Below, piece after piece: positions 26,550-34,357 of a stretch of 64,000 nucleotides of DNA (its first letter is position 1; each line of letters opens with the position of its first letter). The DNA comes from Desulfocarbo indianensis (GTDB lineage Bacteria; Desulfobacterota; Desulfarculia; Desulfarculales; Desulfarculaceae). Location: contig LBMP01000001.1 of assembly GCA_001184205.1 (NCBI GenBank), positions 291,365 to 355,364 of the forward strand. Reading direction: 5' to 3'. The notes below the pieces were generated by a model. The model made no database searches. It worked only from the letters and a program-made list of their open reading frames with translations, and was not told where the DNA came from. The position numbers were made by a program, and so were the translations under genes.

Positions 26550-26861
26550 GCCAATCATGATTCCGGGCCCCGAGAAACTTCGAGCGGGCCGGGGTTCACA
26601 AGGGGGGAAAATGGGGGGAACCGCGAGGGGACGGGCCGTCGTTCTCTCGTATCGCAAGTTAGCAACGTGGTAGCCTTACCGATCCCTGCCAGCGGGCAGG
26701 GAGCAGGATAATTTCGTTCCGCATATCGCCGCAGCCTGTCCCGGCCGCTCCCGCCAGCGCGCTATAATGTCAGCACGCGCGGCACACCCGCGCTTGCCGA
26801 CAGTTACGCGCCGCCCGCCTCCTCTTAGGCCAAGTCTGCCCGGTTTAAAAGTGAGGAAGCC
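26550..26861 (+). other. Untranslated transcript or leader with hairpin; unclassified
   Basis: Downstream of the consensus promoter lies GC-rich sequence without a convincing coding frame. It includes two G-rich purine tracts (about 26600-26620) and a perfect hairpin CCCTGCC-agc-GGGCAGG (about 26686-26702). It could be a small RNA or a long leader of the operon starting at 26862. It does not match the diagnostic parts I know of 6S RNA, SRP RNA, RNase P RNA or tmRNA. Confidence 0.3.
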
Positions 26862-27011
26862 ATGCCCCATTCAGATGCCCGCCGCCGCGATGACAAAGCG
26901 AGCCGCCCGGCTCCACGCGGAATCGGCGATAAAAACCTCCCCGCCTTCCGTTCCCTGTCCGGCGATCCCGCAAAGCGCGACCGGGCCCACGCGGCCGGAG
27001 AAGCCCGATGA
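26862..27011 (+). CDS. Small basic protein (49 residues), coupled to metallo-hydrolase
   Basis: ATG 26862 follows GAGGAAG. The frame encodes 49 residues rich in Arg, Lys and Asp (MPHSDARRRDDKASRPAPRG to AHAAGEAR) and ends in a TGA that overlaps the ATG of the next gene. The ATGA overlap and ribosome-binding site support real translation, either as a functional small protein or as a leader that couples expression of the downstream hydrolase. I do not recognise a family. Confidence 0.5.
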   Translation: MPHSDARRRDDKASRPAPRGIGDKNLPAFRSLSGDPAKRDRAHAAGEAR

Positions 27012-27916
27012 CGCGGTCTCCGGTCAAGCCGCGGCCCCTCAGCCCCAGGGTTTGGCGCCTGGGCGCTTATCACGTGCCTTGCTATCTGGTGCGGGGCGCC
27101 AAAGCCAGCGCCATTTTCGAGGCCGGCCTCAGCGCCACCGCGCCCCTGGTGCTGGCCCAGCTCGACGAGCTGGGCGTAAGCCCCCAGGAAGTGCGCTACG
27201 TGGTGGTCAGCCACGCCCACTCGGACCATGCCTGCGGCCAGGCCGCGCTCATGGCCGGCCTGCCCCAGGCCACGCTTCTGATGACCGCGGGCTCCCGCAA
27301 GATATTGGCCAAGCCGAGGGTGGCCGAGCATTTCACCATGGAGGACGACTACGCCTCGCGCCAGGTGAGCCAGCGGGAAGGCCTGGCCGGGCTGGGTCCG
27401 CCCCCCTTCCGCCTGCCGCTGCTGCCCGATCCCCTGGAGCTGGTCAGCCCCGGCGATGAGCTTGATCTGGGCGGCGTGAGCTTGCGCTTCCTCTCCGCCG
27501 ATGGCCACGCGCCCCATGGAATCCTGGGCCTGGTGCCCCAGGAGAGGGTCGTCTTCGCCTCTGACTCGGCGGGTTACGCCACCGCCCAGGGACCGGCCTA
27601 TCCCATGTTTTTCGTTTCCTACGGCATGTATCTGGAGACCATGGCCGGCCTGGCCCGGCTCGATCCCAGGGTTCTGGGCCTGGGCCATCAGCTCTGCCTG
27701 TCCGGCGAGGAGGTGGGCCCCTACCTGGATTTGACCGCCAGACGCCTGGCCGCCGACCGCGAGGAAATACGCCGGTGGCGCGCCCAGGGCCTGGAGCCGG
27801 AGCAACTGGCCCGGCGGCTGTGCCGCAAGTATTACCACGGCGAACTCACCATATTCCTCTTGGAATCGGCCCTGAACGGCTGCCGGCTCCTGGTGCGGCG
27901 CTGCCTGGAGGATTGA
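27008..27916 (+). CDS. Metallo-beta-lactamase fold hydrolase
   Basis: This 302-residue protein has the zinc-binding HxHxDH motif in VVVSHAHSDHACG (about residues 72-84). Later metal ligands occur in the FLSADGHAPHGILGL and VFASDSAGY blocks and in GLGHQLCLSG. The family includes glyoxalase II-like thioesterases, lactonases and flavodiiron-like hydrolases. The C-terminal helical part (about residues 240-302) resembles the extra helices of lactonase/glyoxalase-like members. The specific substrate is unknown. It is translationally coupled to the small gene at 26862, with a crotonase 100 bp downstream. Confidence 0.82.
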   Translation: MTRSPVKPRPLSPRVWRLGAYHVPCYLVRGAKASAIFEAGLSATAPLVLAQLDELGVSPQEVRYVVVSHAHSDHACGQAALMAGLPQATLLMTAGSRKILAKPRVAEHFTMEDDYASRQVSQREGLAGLGPPPFRLPLLPDPLELVSPGDELDLGGVSLRFLSADGHAPHGILGLVPQERVVFASDSAGYATAQGPAYPMFFVSYGMYLETMAGLARLDPRVLGLGHQLCLSGEEVGPYLDLTARRLAADREEIRRWRAQGLEPEQLARRLCRKYYHGELTIFLLESALNGCRLLVRRCLED

Positions 27917-27962
27917 GGCTGAAGGCCTCCACCCGTGCCGGCCGGCCTTGACCTGACAACGG

Positions 27963-28002
27963 ATTAGGGCCTATGCTGGGCTGGCCCGCATGCAGCCCTA
28001 AT
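27963..28002 (+). promoter_or_regulatory. Inverted repeat upstream of the crotonase gene
   Basis: An 8-bp inverted repeat ATTAGGGC/GCCCTAAT (27963-27970 and 27995-28002) ends about 18 bp before the crotonase ATG. It may be an operator or a leader hairpin. Confidence 0.35.
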
Positions 28003-28020
28003 TAGCGCCAGGAGAGCCCA

Positions 28021-28815
28021 ATGAGCGATTATCAGACCCTGTTGCTGGAAGACCGGGGGCCGGTGCGGATCATAACCTTGAACCGGCCCGGCATATTCAA
28101 TCCCCTGGACATCGTGAGCGGCCCCGAACTGGTGGACGCCCTGGAGCGCGCCGACCGCGAGGCCTCGGTGCGGGCCCTGGTGCTCACCGGCGCGGGCAAG
28201 GCCTTCGCCGCCGGCGGCAACGTGCGGGAAATGGGCGAGGGCCTGGCCCGGGGCGACGACCCGGCCGAGTTTTTCTGCGAGGTGGCCGCGGTGCTGAACC
28301 GCTCCATAATCACCCTGCGCCGCCATTCCAAGCCCATCGTCTGCGCCATGAACGGGGTGGCCTCCGGCGGCGGCCTGGGCTGGGCCCTGAGCTGCGACCT
28401 CATCGTCATGGCCCAGAGCGCCCGCTTCGATCCCGGCTATATCCGCATCGCGGTGAACCCCGACGGCGGGTCCAGCGTCCTGGTCTCCCGTCTGCTGGGC
28501 TCCAAGCGGGCGGCCGCCTTTTTCATGCTGGGCCAGCCCATAGACAGCCAAACCGCCCTGCAATGGGGCATGGTCAACCAGGTGGCGCCGGACGGGGAAG
28601 TGCTGGAGGCGGCCCTGGCCCTGGCCGGCAAACTGGCCAAGGGCCCGGCCCAGGCCATGGCCGCCACCAAGGCCCTGTTGAACCAGGCCCTGTTCGGCGA
28701 TCTGGAATCCATCCTGGAAAACGAGCGGCGCACCATTCTGGAGCTGTGCCGCCAGCCCGATTTCGCCGAGGGCATCAGGGCCTTTTTCGAAAAGCGCAAG
28801 CCCGACTTCGCCTGA
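28021..28815 (+). CDS. Enoyl-CoA hydratase/isomerase (crotonase) family protein
   Basis: This 264-residue protein has both oxyanion-hole segments (AFAAGGNVREM and NGVASGGGLGWALSCDLIVMA). The hydratase Glu pair is not evident. Instead an Asp occurs in VNPDGGSSVLVSRLLG, as in PaaG-like isomerases, so isomerisation or ring opening of an acyl-CoA seems more likely than hydration. It probably acts in aromatic or fatty acid degradation. The ATG at 28021 follows AGGAGAG. The Yip1-like gene begins 15 bp later, suggesting co-transcription. Confidence 0.85.
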   Translation: MSDYQTLLLEDRGPVRIITLNRPGIFNPLDIVSGPELVDALERADREASVRALVLTGAGKAFAAGGNVREMGEGLARGDDPAEFFCEVAAVLNRSIITLRRHSKPIVCAMNGVASGGGLGWALSCDLIVMAQSARFDPGYIRIAVNPDGGSSVLVSRLLGSKRAAAFFMLGQPIDSQTALQWGMVNQVAPDGEVLEAALALAGKLAKGPAQAMAATKALLNQALFGDLESILENERRTILELCRQPDFAEGIRAFFEKRKPDFA

Positions 28816-28830
28816 GGCTCGGAGAAAGCC

Positions 28831-29436
28831 ATGGCCCTCAACCAGCCTCCCAAGCAATACGGCCTGCCCTGGGAACAGGGCCGCTTGAGCCTGGCCGCCC
28901 TGGGGCAGACCTGGGCGCGGGTCCTGTTCCGCCCCGGCGAGGCCTTCAGCCTGCCCCTGGGCGGCGATTGGAAGCGCTGGCTCCTGTTCGCGGTGATCAT
29001 GAACGGCGTGGTCATGGCGGGCACCTGGGCCATCGTCAGCGGACGCCTGGCCGCCGGCGCCAAGATCAGCGCGCCGGCCCTGGGCGGGGGGCTATCGCCG
29101 GGGGCGGGCCTGGGTCTGGTGCTTTTGATCAGCCTGGTCTACATGGTGTTCCAGGCCGGGCTAATAAACGTGCTCTTGAAATTCATCACCCGCACGTCCT
29201 ATGGCTTCCCGGAGGCGCTCAGGGTGGCCTGCTACGCCCAGGCCCCCCACTTGTTCAGCCTCATGACCCCCCTGGTGGGGCCGGTGATGGAGCTGGTTTA
29301 TTTCGTCTGGAACCTGGTGATAATGACCATCGGCATCCAGCGCACCTACCAGGTGAGCCTGGCGCGCTCGGTGGCGGTGAACCTGATCTACGCGGTGCTG
29401 ACCATTTATCTATCGGTGGTGATGAAACCGGCCTGA
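28831..29436 (+). CDS. Yip1-family integral membrane protein
   Basis: This 201-residue protein has about five transmembrane helices. An amphipathic N-terminus carrying RPGEAFSLPLGGDWKRWLLF matches the start of the bacterial Yip1 domain, and the family-typical SYGFPEALRVACYAQAPHLF segment follows. The function of bacterial members is not established. It lies 15 bp after the crotonase gene and is probably expressed with it. Confidence 0.75.
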   Translation: MALNQPPKQYGLPWEQGRLSLAALGQTWARVLFRPGEAFSLPLGGDWKRWLLFAVIMNGVVMAGTWAIVSGRLAAGAKISAPALGGGLSPGAGLGLVLLISLVYMVFQAGLINVLLKFITRTSYGFPEALRVACYAQAPHLFSLMTPLVGPVMELVYFVWNLVIMTIGIQRTYQVSLARSVAVNLIYAVLTIYLSVVMKPA

Positions 29437-29540
29437 ACCTGGGCGGTTGGGGCAGGCGCGGGGGAGGGCGCATTTCGGTCAACCGGCCGCTGGTTGATGA
29501 AGCGCCTCCCGGCGGGCGCGAAGGCGGGCGGATTTTCAGC

Positions 29541-29568
29541 TTGACCTGGTGATATTTAAGTGTATATG
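29541..29568 (+). promoter_or_regulatory. Promoter of the MarR gene
   Basis: TTGACC (29541-29546) and TATATG (29563-29568) are spaced by 16 bp, only 8 bp before the MarR ATG at 29577. Transcripts would be nearly leaderless. Confidence 0.5.
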
Positions 29569-29576
29569 CTCTTATC

Positions 29577-30044
29577 ATGAGCGACGAAAACAAATGCTGC
29601 CTGTTCAGCCCGGAAGACTGCGCCAGGATTTCCCGCGCTTGCGTGGCCTTTCAATTGCGCCGCGCCGCGCGCAAGGTCACCAAGGCCTTTGACGAGGCCT
29701 TAAGGCCCTCTGGCCTCAAGATCACCCAATTCTCGTTGCTCACTGCATCATTTCTGCAAGAAAACCAAAATGTTGGGCGCTTAGCCGAATTGTTGGGCAT
29801 GGACCGCACCACCCTTAGCCGCAACCTCAAGCTCTTGGAGAACCGGGGATTGGTCAAGCTGGAGGAGGGCGAGGACCGCAGGGAGGTAAGGGTCTCGCTC
29901 ACCGAGGAGGGGCTGGAGGCCATGGAGAAGGCGGCGCCCTTGTGGCATCAGATGCAAAAGCAGATAGTATCCGGCCTGGGCGAGTTCCGCTGGGAAGCCA
30001 TGATGTCCGAGCTGCGCCTGCTGGGCAAGGCTCTGAAAAAATAG
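29577..30044 (+). CDS. MarR-family transcriptional regulator
   Basis: This 155-residue winged helix-turn-helix protein has a recognition region GRLAELLGMDRTTLSRNLKLLENRGLV (about residues 61-87) and a wing EGEDRREVRVSLTEEG. An N-terminal Cys-containing segment (NKCCLFSPEDCARI) might sense redox state or metals; this is inference. Palindromic sites downstream (30061-30118), ahead of the small gene at 30138, may be its operators. Confidence 0.88.
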   Translation: MSDENKCCLFSPEDCARISRACVAFQLRRAARKVTKAFDEALRPSGLKITQFSLLTASFLQENQNVGRLAELLGMDRTTLSRNLKLLENRGLVKLEEGEDRREVRVSLTEEGLEAMEKAAPLWHQMQKQIVSGLGEFRWEAMMSELRLLGKALKK

Positions 30045-30060
30045 GCTTTTTTTTAAGCCA

Positions 30061-30118
30061 AAACGTGTAGTTGCACGTTATTCATATATTTTTTAAGCTA
30101 ATGCGTGCATTTACACCT
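30061..30118. promoter_or_regulatory. Two palindromic operator candidates between marR and the small gene
   Basis: One site is AACGTG-N6-CACGTT (about 30061-30079). A second, AATGC-gt-GCATT, lies about 30 bp downstream. AT-rich sequence between them could hold a promoter. The size and symmetry fit MarR-type operators; binding is inferred. Confidence 0.45.
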
Positions 30119-30137
30119 AAGCCGGGAGGGGGTAACG

Positions 30138-30359
30138 ATGCGATTGGCGCTAGTAAAAAGCGAGCCCAGGGAGCAATGGGAAGCCAGGCGGAGCCTAGCC
30201 GAATTGCCTGGAGCCGAAAGCTTGAGCCGGGAGGAATTGGCGCGGGTCAAGACCGTGCTGGAGGAATACGCCAGGGGCGATCTGCCCTCCAGGCTCAGCC
30301 TGTTCTTGAATCACCGGGACTTGCGCGCGGCCTTCATGAAGCTGGACCGCATTGAATGA
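30138..30359 (+). CDS. Conserved-looking small protein of unknown function (73 residues)
   Basis: ATG 30138 follows a GGAGGGGG ribosome-binding region. The product MRLALVKSEPREQWEARRSL continues with helical, charged sequence (ELARVKTVLEEYARGDLPSRLSLF) and no Cys or membrane segment. Codon use matches neighbouring genes. It follows two palindromic operator-like sites and the marR gene, so it may be a target of that regulator. I do not recognise the family. Confidence 0.55.
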   Translation: MRLALVKSEPREQWEARRSLAELPGAESLSREELARVKTVLEEYARGDLPSRLSLFLNHRDLRAAFMKLDRIE

Positions 30360-30474
30360 GCGGGGCGTTGGGGAGGAAGCGCCGGCGACCCGCTGGGGCG
30401 GCCGGCGCTTCTCGATAAAAGCTCGTGAGTGGCGTTTCTTGGGCGGCGGACCGCCGCCCTGGGCCTTAGCCGGC

Positions 30475-30687
30475 TCAGGAAAAGCCGGAGCCTCCGCAAC
30501 CGGCGGAGGAATCAGCCAGGCCGGCGAAGGGGCTCTTGTCGCCGCTGGTGGAAAAGGCCGACATCTGCCGCCGGCACTTCTTGGCTCCGCAGTGGGGGCA
30601 GGCTATCCGGCCCTCGTCGTCGCCGGCGAAGAACAGGCGCTCGAAATCCTTGCCGCAAGCCTGGCATTGGTATTCATAGATGGGCAT
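30475..30687 (-). CDS. FmdB-type zinc ribbon protein
   Basis: This 70-residue protein begins MPIYEYQCQACGKDFE, the hallmark of the FmdB/CxxC_CXXC_SSSS family. It has a second CPHCG knuckle and a Gly/Ser-rich tail (SSAGCGGSGFS). The two CxxC pairs should bind one zinc. FmdB proteins are presumed regulators, and their direct function is uncertain. ATG 30687 is chosen because the family always starts MPxYEY. Confidence 0.85.
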   Translation of the reverse strand: MPIYEYQCQACGKDFERLFFAGDDEGRIACPHCGAKKCRRQMSAFSTSGDKSPFAGLADSSAGCGGSGFS

Positions 30688-30870
30688 GGCGCAACCCTTT
30701 CGCATATAGTTTATTCCAATAAAACATGGTCATTGCGAAAGGTTTTGTCAAGGCTGCCGGGCGGAGGGAAGCGGCTATTGCGACAAAGCTCCATCACGCC
30801 TTCAGGCCGCGGCGCAGGGCCGGGCGGCCTGGGAGGGGATCCGCCCCAGCCGACTTAGGGGTGGGCCATT

Positions 30871-30905
30871 AAAAAACCCCGGCTTAATCGCCGAGGCTGT
30901 TTTAG
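30871..30905. terminator. Possible bidirectional terminator hairpin
   Basis: CCCCGGC-ttaatc-GCCGAGG (one mismatch) is flanked by an A-run on the left and a T-run on the right. It lies between fmdB and tatA. Confidence 0.45.
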
Positions 30906-31003
30906 TTTCACCGCCTGGGGCCGCTTTCTTTTGATGGCCGGGGTTGCTCTCGTTTAATCGCCGGGGTTGCCTGTCGTTCGATGGCCGGGGGCCGGGGCTG
31001 GCT
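30884..31003. repeat. Short degenerate repeat array
   Basis: Four imperfect units start near 30884, 30931, 30954 and 30977. They alternate TTAATCGCCGGGGTTG-like and TTGATGGCCGGGGTTG-like forms. No gene overlaps them in this roughly 320-bp gap. The first unit forms part of the terminator hairpin. Confidence 0.5.
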
Positions 31004-31023
31004 GGTGAGAGAGTCGCCGGGGG

Positions 31024-31233
31024 CTAGACCTTGGTTTTGTCCTCGGCCTTTTGGTTTTCGATCTGCTCCTTGGGCGTCGCGCCCTCCACTTCTTCTTCCT
31101 TGACCCCGGATTTGAAGTTCTTGATGGCCTTGCCGATGTTGCCGCCGATCTGGGGCAGTTTGCCGGCTCCGAAGATGACCAAGACGATCACCAGGATGAT
31201 AAGGAGTTCAGGTATGCCTATGCCCCCTAACAT
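31024..31233 (-). CDS. tatA: Twin-arginine translocase subunit TatA/TatE
   Basis: This 69-residue protein starts MLGGIGIPELLIILVIVLVI with the FGAGKLPQIGGNIGKAIKNF hinge and amphipathic helix, followed by an acidic tail. This is the canonical TatA layout: one helix, a Gly hinge and an amphipathic helix. It forms the pore of the Tat export system for folded proteins. The FAD oxidoreductase at 50373 carries a Tat-type signal and is a likely substrate in this genome. ATG 31233 is the family start; tatB and tatC are not in the window. Confidence 0.9.
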   Translation of the reverse strand: MLGGIGIPELLIILVIVLVIFGAGKLPQIGGNIGKAIKNFKSGVKEEEVEGATPKEQIENQKAEDKTKV

Positions 31234-31279
31234 GTCAATCCTCCTTGGCGGACGGGCCGGGACCATGGCCTGGCGGCGG

Positions 31280-31657
31280 CTAGTCCTGGTTCTCCTGCAT
31301 TAGCCTTAAAAATTCGGCCGAGGCGCGGAAAGCGTCCGCGGCCCGCATGTGATCCAACCAATGACGCCACATATCGGCCCAGGCCGCGGTGTGCCAATAG
31401 GCCTCCGGCTCGCGCAGGCCCTCTTCCCATCTTTTGTAAGCCCGGTATTCCTCCTGGCAGGGTTGGCAGAAGGGATAAGGCGCCGACAAGTCGGGCAGCG
31501 GCGGCCCCTCGATGGGCATGCCGCAATGAGCGCAGCGCCGGGGGCACAAGCCGCATGAGAGCGCGCTGGCCACCGCCTGGGCCCTGCGGCGGGCCCGGCC
31601 TTGGCGAATCCTGCGTTCCTTGGCCTGGCGTTTGTTTAGATCAATGACCTCGGCCAT
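31280..31657 (-). CDS. Cys-rich protein of unknown function (125 residues)
   Basis: A basic N-terminus (DLNKRQAKERRIRQGRARRR) precedes a zinc-ribbon-like Cys cluster: SCGLCPRRCAHCGMP around residues 34-47 and FCQPCQEEY around residue 64. A Trp-rich helical C-terminus follows. It probably binds zinc. I recognise no named family. It is on the same strand as tatA, about 45 bp upstream, so they may be co-transcribed. Confidence 0.6.
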   Translation of the reverse strand: MAEVIDLNKRQAKERRIRQGRARRRAQAVASALSCGLCPRRCAHCGMPIEGPPLPDLSAPYPFCQPCQEEYRAYKRWEEGLREPEAYWHTAAWADMWRHWLDHMRAADAFRASAEFLRLMQENQD

Positions 31658-31755
31658 GGGCTTTCCTGGTTACTAAGTCATCAAAACTCTACCAGGGGGC
31701 TTGTGGGCAGTCAAGATGGGGACTTACAGCCTTGGGCCCCTCCCCGGCCCGGAAG

Positions 31756-32469
31756 TTACGCCTCCATGCCCTTGCTCAGGCTTTCCACCACGGCCCGGGC
31801 CGCGGCCAGGGGGTCCCGCGCGGTGCGGATGGGCCGGCCCACCACTATGTGGCTGGCCCCGTTTCGTATGGCCATCTCCGGGGTGACGATGCGCTTCTGG
31901 TCGTCCGCGCCGGGGCCTATCTCGGCCGGGCGGATGCCGGGGCACACCACCAGGGCCTCCGGCCCCAGGGCGGCCCGCACCTGGGCCGCCTCCAGGCCGG
32001 AACAGACCACGCCCTGGCAGCCCGCCTGCATGGCCAGGCGGGCCCGGCGGGTGACCAGGGCCGCGGGATCGCAAAGCTCTTCCGGATAGCCCATGGCGGC
32101 CAGGTCCTCGGGCCCCAGGCTGGTGAGCACGGTTATGCCCAAAAGCCTGGTGCGTCCCAGGTCCAAGCCAGCGAAGATGTCCGCCTGGTCGCAATGGCAG
32201 GTCAACAGTTCCACCCCATGCTTCACCGCCGCCTTGGCCGCCGCGCGCATGGTGGCCGGGATATCGTGCAGCTTGAGATCCAGGAACAGGGCCGCGGCCC
32301 CGGCCCGGCGCAGGCGTTCCAGCACCTCGGGCCCCTGGGCCACGAAAAGCTCCAGCCCCACCTTGAAAACCCCCACCTCGGAAGCCAGAAGGCGGACCAG
32401 GCTTTCGGCCTGGTCGGCGGTGTCCACGTCCAGGGCGAATATCAGGCGCTGACGGGCTCTTTGCAGCAT
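31756..32469 (-). CDS. pyrF: Orotidine 5'-phosphate decarboxylase
   Basis: This 237-residue TIM barrel catalyses the last step of UMP synthesis. The N-terminal LIFALDVDTADQAESLV strand, the catalytic FLDLKLHDIPATM motif with the Asp-Lys-Asp set, and VCPGIRPAE near the phosphate site are all present. It is last in a minus-strand cluster amrS-radC-pyrF, 7 bp after radC, an unusual grouping that suggests one transcript. Confidence 0.95.
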   Translation of the reverse strand: MLQRARQRLIFALDVDTADQAESLVRLLASEVGVFKVGLELFVAQGPEVLERLRRAGAAALFLDLKLHDIPATMRAAAKAAVKHGVELLTCHCDQADIFAGLDLGRTRLLGITVLTSLGPEDLAAMGYPEELCDPAALVTRRARLAMQAGCQGVVCSGLEAAQVRAALGPEALVVCPGIRPAEIGPGADDQKRIVTPEMAIRNGASHIVVGRPIRTARDPLAAARAVVESLSKGMEA

Positions 32470-32476
32470 GTACTCC

Positions 32477-33199
32477 TCACAGGTTCAGGTTGCGGTGCTC
32501 GTTGGCGAAGGCGGCCAGCTCGCCGCTGGCGGCGAAACTGTAGAGCTTCCCCCCGCCCACGATGACGTGATCCATGAGTTCCACCCCCACCCCGGCGCAG
32601 GCGTGATACAGCCGCCGGGTGAGCTCGCGGTCGGCCCGGCTGGGCGCGGCGTCGCCCGAGGGATGGTTGTGGGCGCAGACGATGGCCGCCGCGCCGCCGG
32701 CGAGGGCCTTGGCCACCACCTCGCGGGGATAGACCACCGCCTCGGTGAGGGTGCCGGCCGCCAGGTCCTCCACCCCGCGCACCTGGCGCTGGGCGTCCAG
32801 AAGCATGACCCGAAACACCTCCCTGGTCAAGGGACGCATGGTGAGCTCCAGGTATTCGGCGGCCTGGGCCGCGTCCTGGAAAACCCCGCCGTGCAAGAGG
32901 CGGTCCTCCAGATAGCGCCGGGCCACCGCCGGCACCAGCTTGAGGCCCAGGATGTTCTTGGGGCCGATGCCCTTGATCCGGGCCAGCTCAGCGGGCGCGG
33001 CGTCCAACACCGCCTGCAGGTTGCCGAAAGCGGCCATCAACTGGCGGGCCTGCTGCTTGCAGTCCCTACGGGGAGTGGCCAGGGTGAGCAGCAGCTCCAG
33101 CACCTCCTCGTCGGTGAACTTGGCCAGGCCGTGGGCCAGGAACTTTTCCCGCAGGCGCTCCCGGTGCCCCTGGCCGGGGTGACCCTCCCCAGGGCTCAT
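32477..33199 (-). CDS. radC: RadC-family JAB-domain protein
   Basis: This 240-residue protein has helix-hairpin-helix sequence (AELARIKGIGPKNILGLKLV) followed by the JAMM/MPN+ metal site IVCAHNHPSGDAAPSRAD. Despite the historical name, the repair role of RadC is not firmly established. ATG 33199 overlaps the stop of the upstream radical SAM gene (ATGA), so the two are translationally coupled. Confidence 0.92.
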   Translation of the reverse strand: MSPGEGHPGQGHRERLREKFLAHGLAKFTDEEVLELLLTLATPRRDCKQQARQLMAAFGNLQAVLDAAPAELARIKGIGPKNILGLKLVPAVARRYLEDRLLHGGVFQDAAQAAEYLELTMRPLTREVFRVMLLDAQRQVRGVEDLAAGTLTEAVVYPREVVAKALAGGAAAIVCAHNHPSGDAAPSRADRELTRRLYHACAGVGVELMDHVIVGGGKLYSFAASGELAAFANEHRNLNL

Positions 33200-34239
33200 C
33201 GCCAAACCCCGGGCACGGCGGTCTGGCATTCGGGGCATTTGCCGTCGGCCAGCCGGTTGCCGCCCACCGAGAACAAGCGGCGCGTGATCAAGGTGGCTCC
33301 GCAAGACGGGCATTTGGTGCTCTCCGAGTCGTGCCCGGCCAAATTGCCGGCGTAGACGTAGGCCAGGCCCGCCTCCTTGCCGATGGCCAGGGCCCGCTCT
33401 ATGGACGAGGCCGGGGTGGGGCCGGGGCCTTCCTTGCGGTATTTATAGCGGGGCGTGTAGGCGCTCACGTGCCAGGGCACTTGCGGCGATAGTTCGCCGA
33501 CCAAGAAAGCGGTCAGCTCCCGCAATTCGGCCGGGTCGTCGTTCTTGCCGGGGATCAAGAGGGTGGTGACCTCCAGCCAGATGCCGGCGGCGTGCATGCG
33601 CTTTAAAGTATCCAGGACCGGTTGCAGCTTGGCCTTGCACTCGGTTCTGTAGAATTTATCGTTCATGGCCTTCAAATCCACGTTGGCCGCGTCCAAAAGC
33701 CCCCGGCAGGTTTCCACGCAATCGGCCGACTCATAGCCGTTGGTGACGAACACGTTCTTGAGCCCTTTTTCATGGGCCAATTTCATACAGTCGTAGGCGT
33801 ATTCAAAAAAAATGGTGGGCTCGGTGTAGGTGTAGCTGATGGAGGCGCAGGCCCCGCGCAGGGCCTCGCCGATGATATAGGCTGGCTCGACCTCGCTGCC
33901 GCCGGGGCCGCCGCCGGGAATGCCGTCGCCCTCCCCGGCTTCGCGGGGCTGCTGGCTGATGTTCCAATTCTGGCAAAAGGCGCATTGGAAATTGCAGCCC
34001 ATGGTGGCGATGGAATAGCTGTAGGTGCCTGGCAGAAAATGAAAAAGCGGTTTCTTTTCGATGGGGTCCACGCTGCCGGTGATGGGCTTGCCGTAAACCA
34101 GCGAATACAGGACGCCGCCCTGGTTTTGGCGCACCATGCAGACGCCGCGTTTGCCTTCATCTATCAAACAGGCATGGGCGCACAACCGGCAGCGGACCTT
34201 GTTTTCGCCCAGCTTGTCGTAAAGCATGGCCTGGTGCAT
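33196..34239 (-). CDS. amrS: AmmeMemoRadiSam-type radical SAM enzyme
   Basis: This 347-residue protein has the radical SAM cluster motif CNFQCAFC (CX3CX2C, about residues 81-88) in the context ATMGCNFQCAFCQNW. An N-terminal Cys-containing region (CRLCAHACLIDEGKRGVC) and a C-terminal zinc ribbon (CPSCGATL and GKCPECQTA) flank the barrel. This is the AmrS/PflA-like architecture. The protein is linked to a protein modification system; partners (AMMECR1, Memo) are not within this window. It is the first gene of the amrS-radC-pyrF run. Confidence 0.88.
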   Translation of the reverse strand: MHQAMLYDKLGENKVRCRLCAHACLIDEGKRGVCMVRQNQGGVLYSLVYGKPITGSVDPIEKKPLFHFLPGTYSYSIATMGCNFQCAFCQNWNISQQPREAGEGDGIPGGGPGGSEVEPAYIIGEALRGACASISYTYTEPTIFFEYAYDCMKLAHEKGLKNVFVTNGYESADCVETCRGLLDAANVDLKAMNDKFYRTECKAKLQPVLDTLKRMHAAGIWLEVTTLLIPGKNDDPAELRELTAFLVGELSPQVPWHVSAYTPRYKYRKEGPGPTPASSIERALAIGKEAGLAYVYAGNLAGHDSESTKCPSCGATLITRRLFSVGGNRLADGKCPECQTAVPGVWR

Positions 34240-34357
34240 GTCGGATCCTCCTCCCTAGACCCAGAATATATCCAGGCCGGGCGGCGGCACAAGCTCCAGG
34301 CGCTGCTCGGGGAAGGTTTTACTCGTGGTGGAGGCGGTATCAGCGCAGGCGGTCAGC

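Noticed and set aside
26550-26710. Known housekeeping RNA (6S, SRP, RNase P or tmRNA) at the consensus promoter
   Set aside because: None of the diagnostic sequence blocks of these RNAs could be found in the region.
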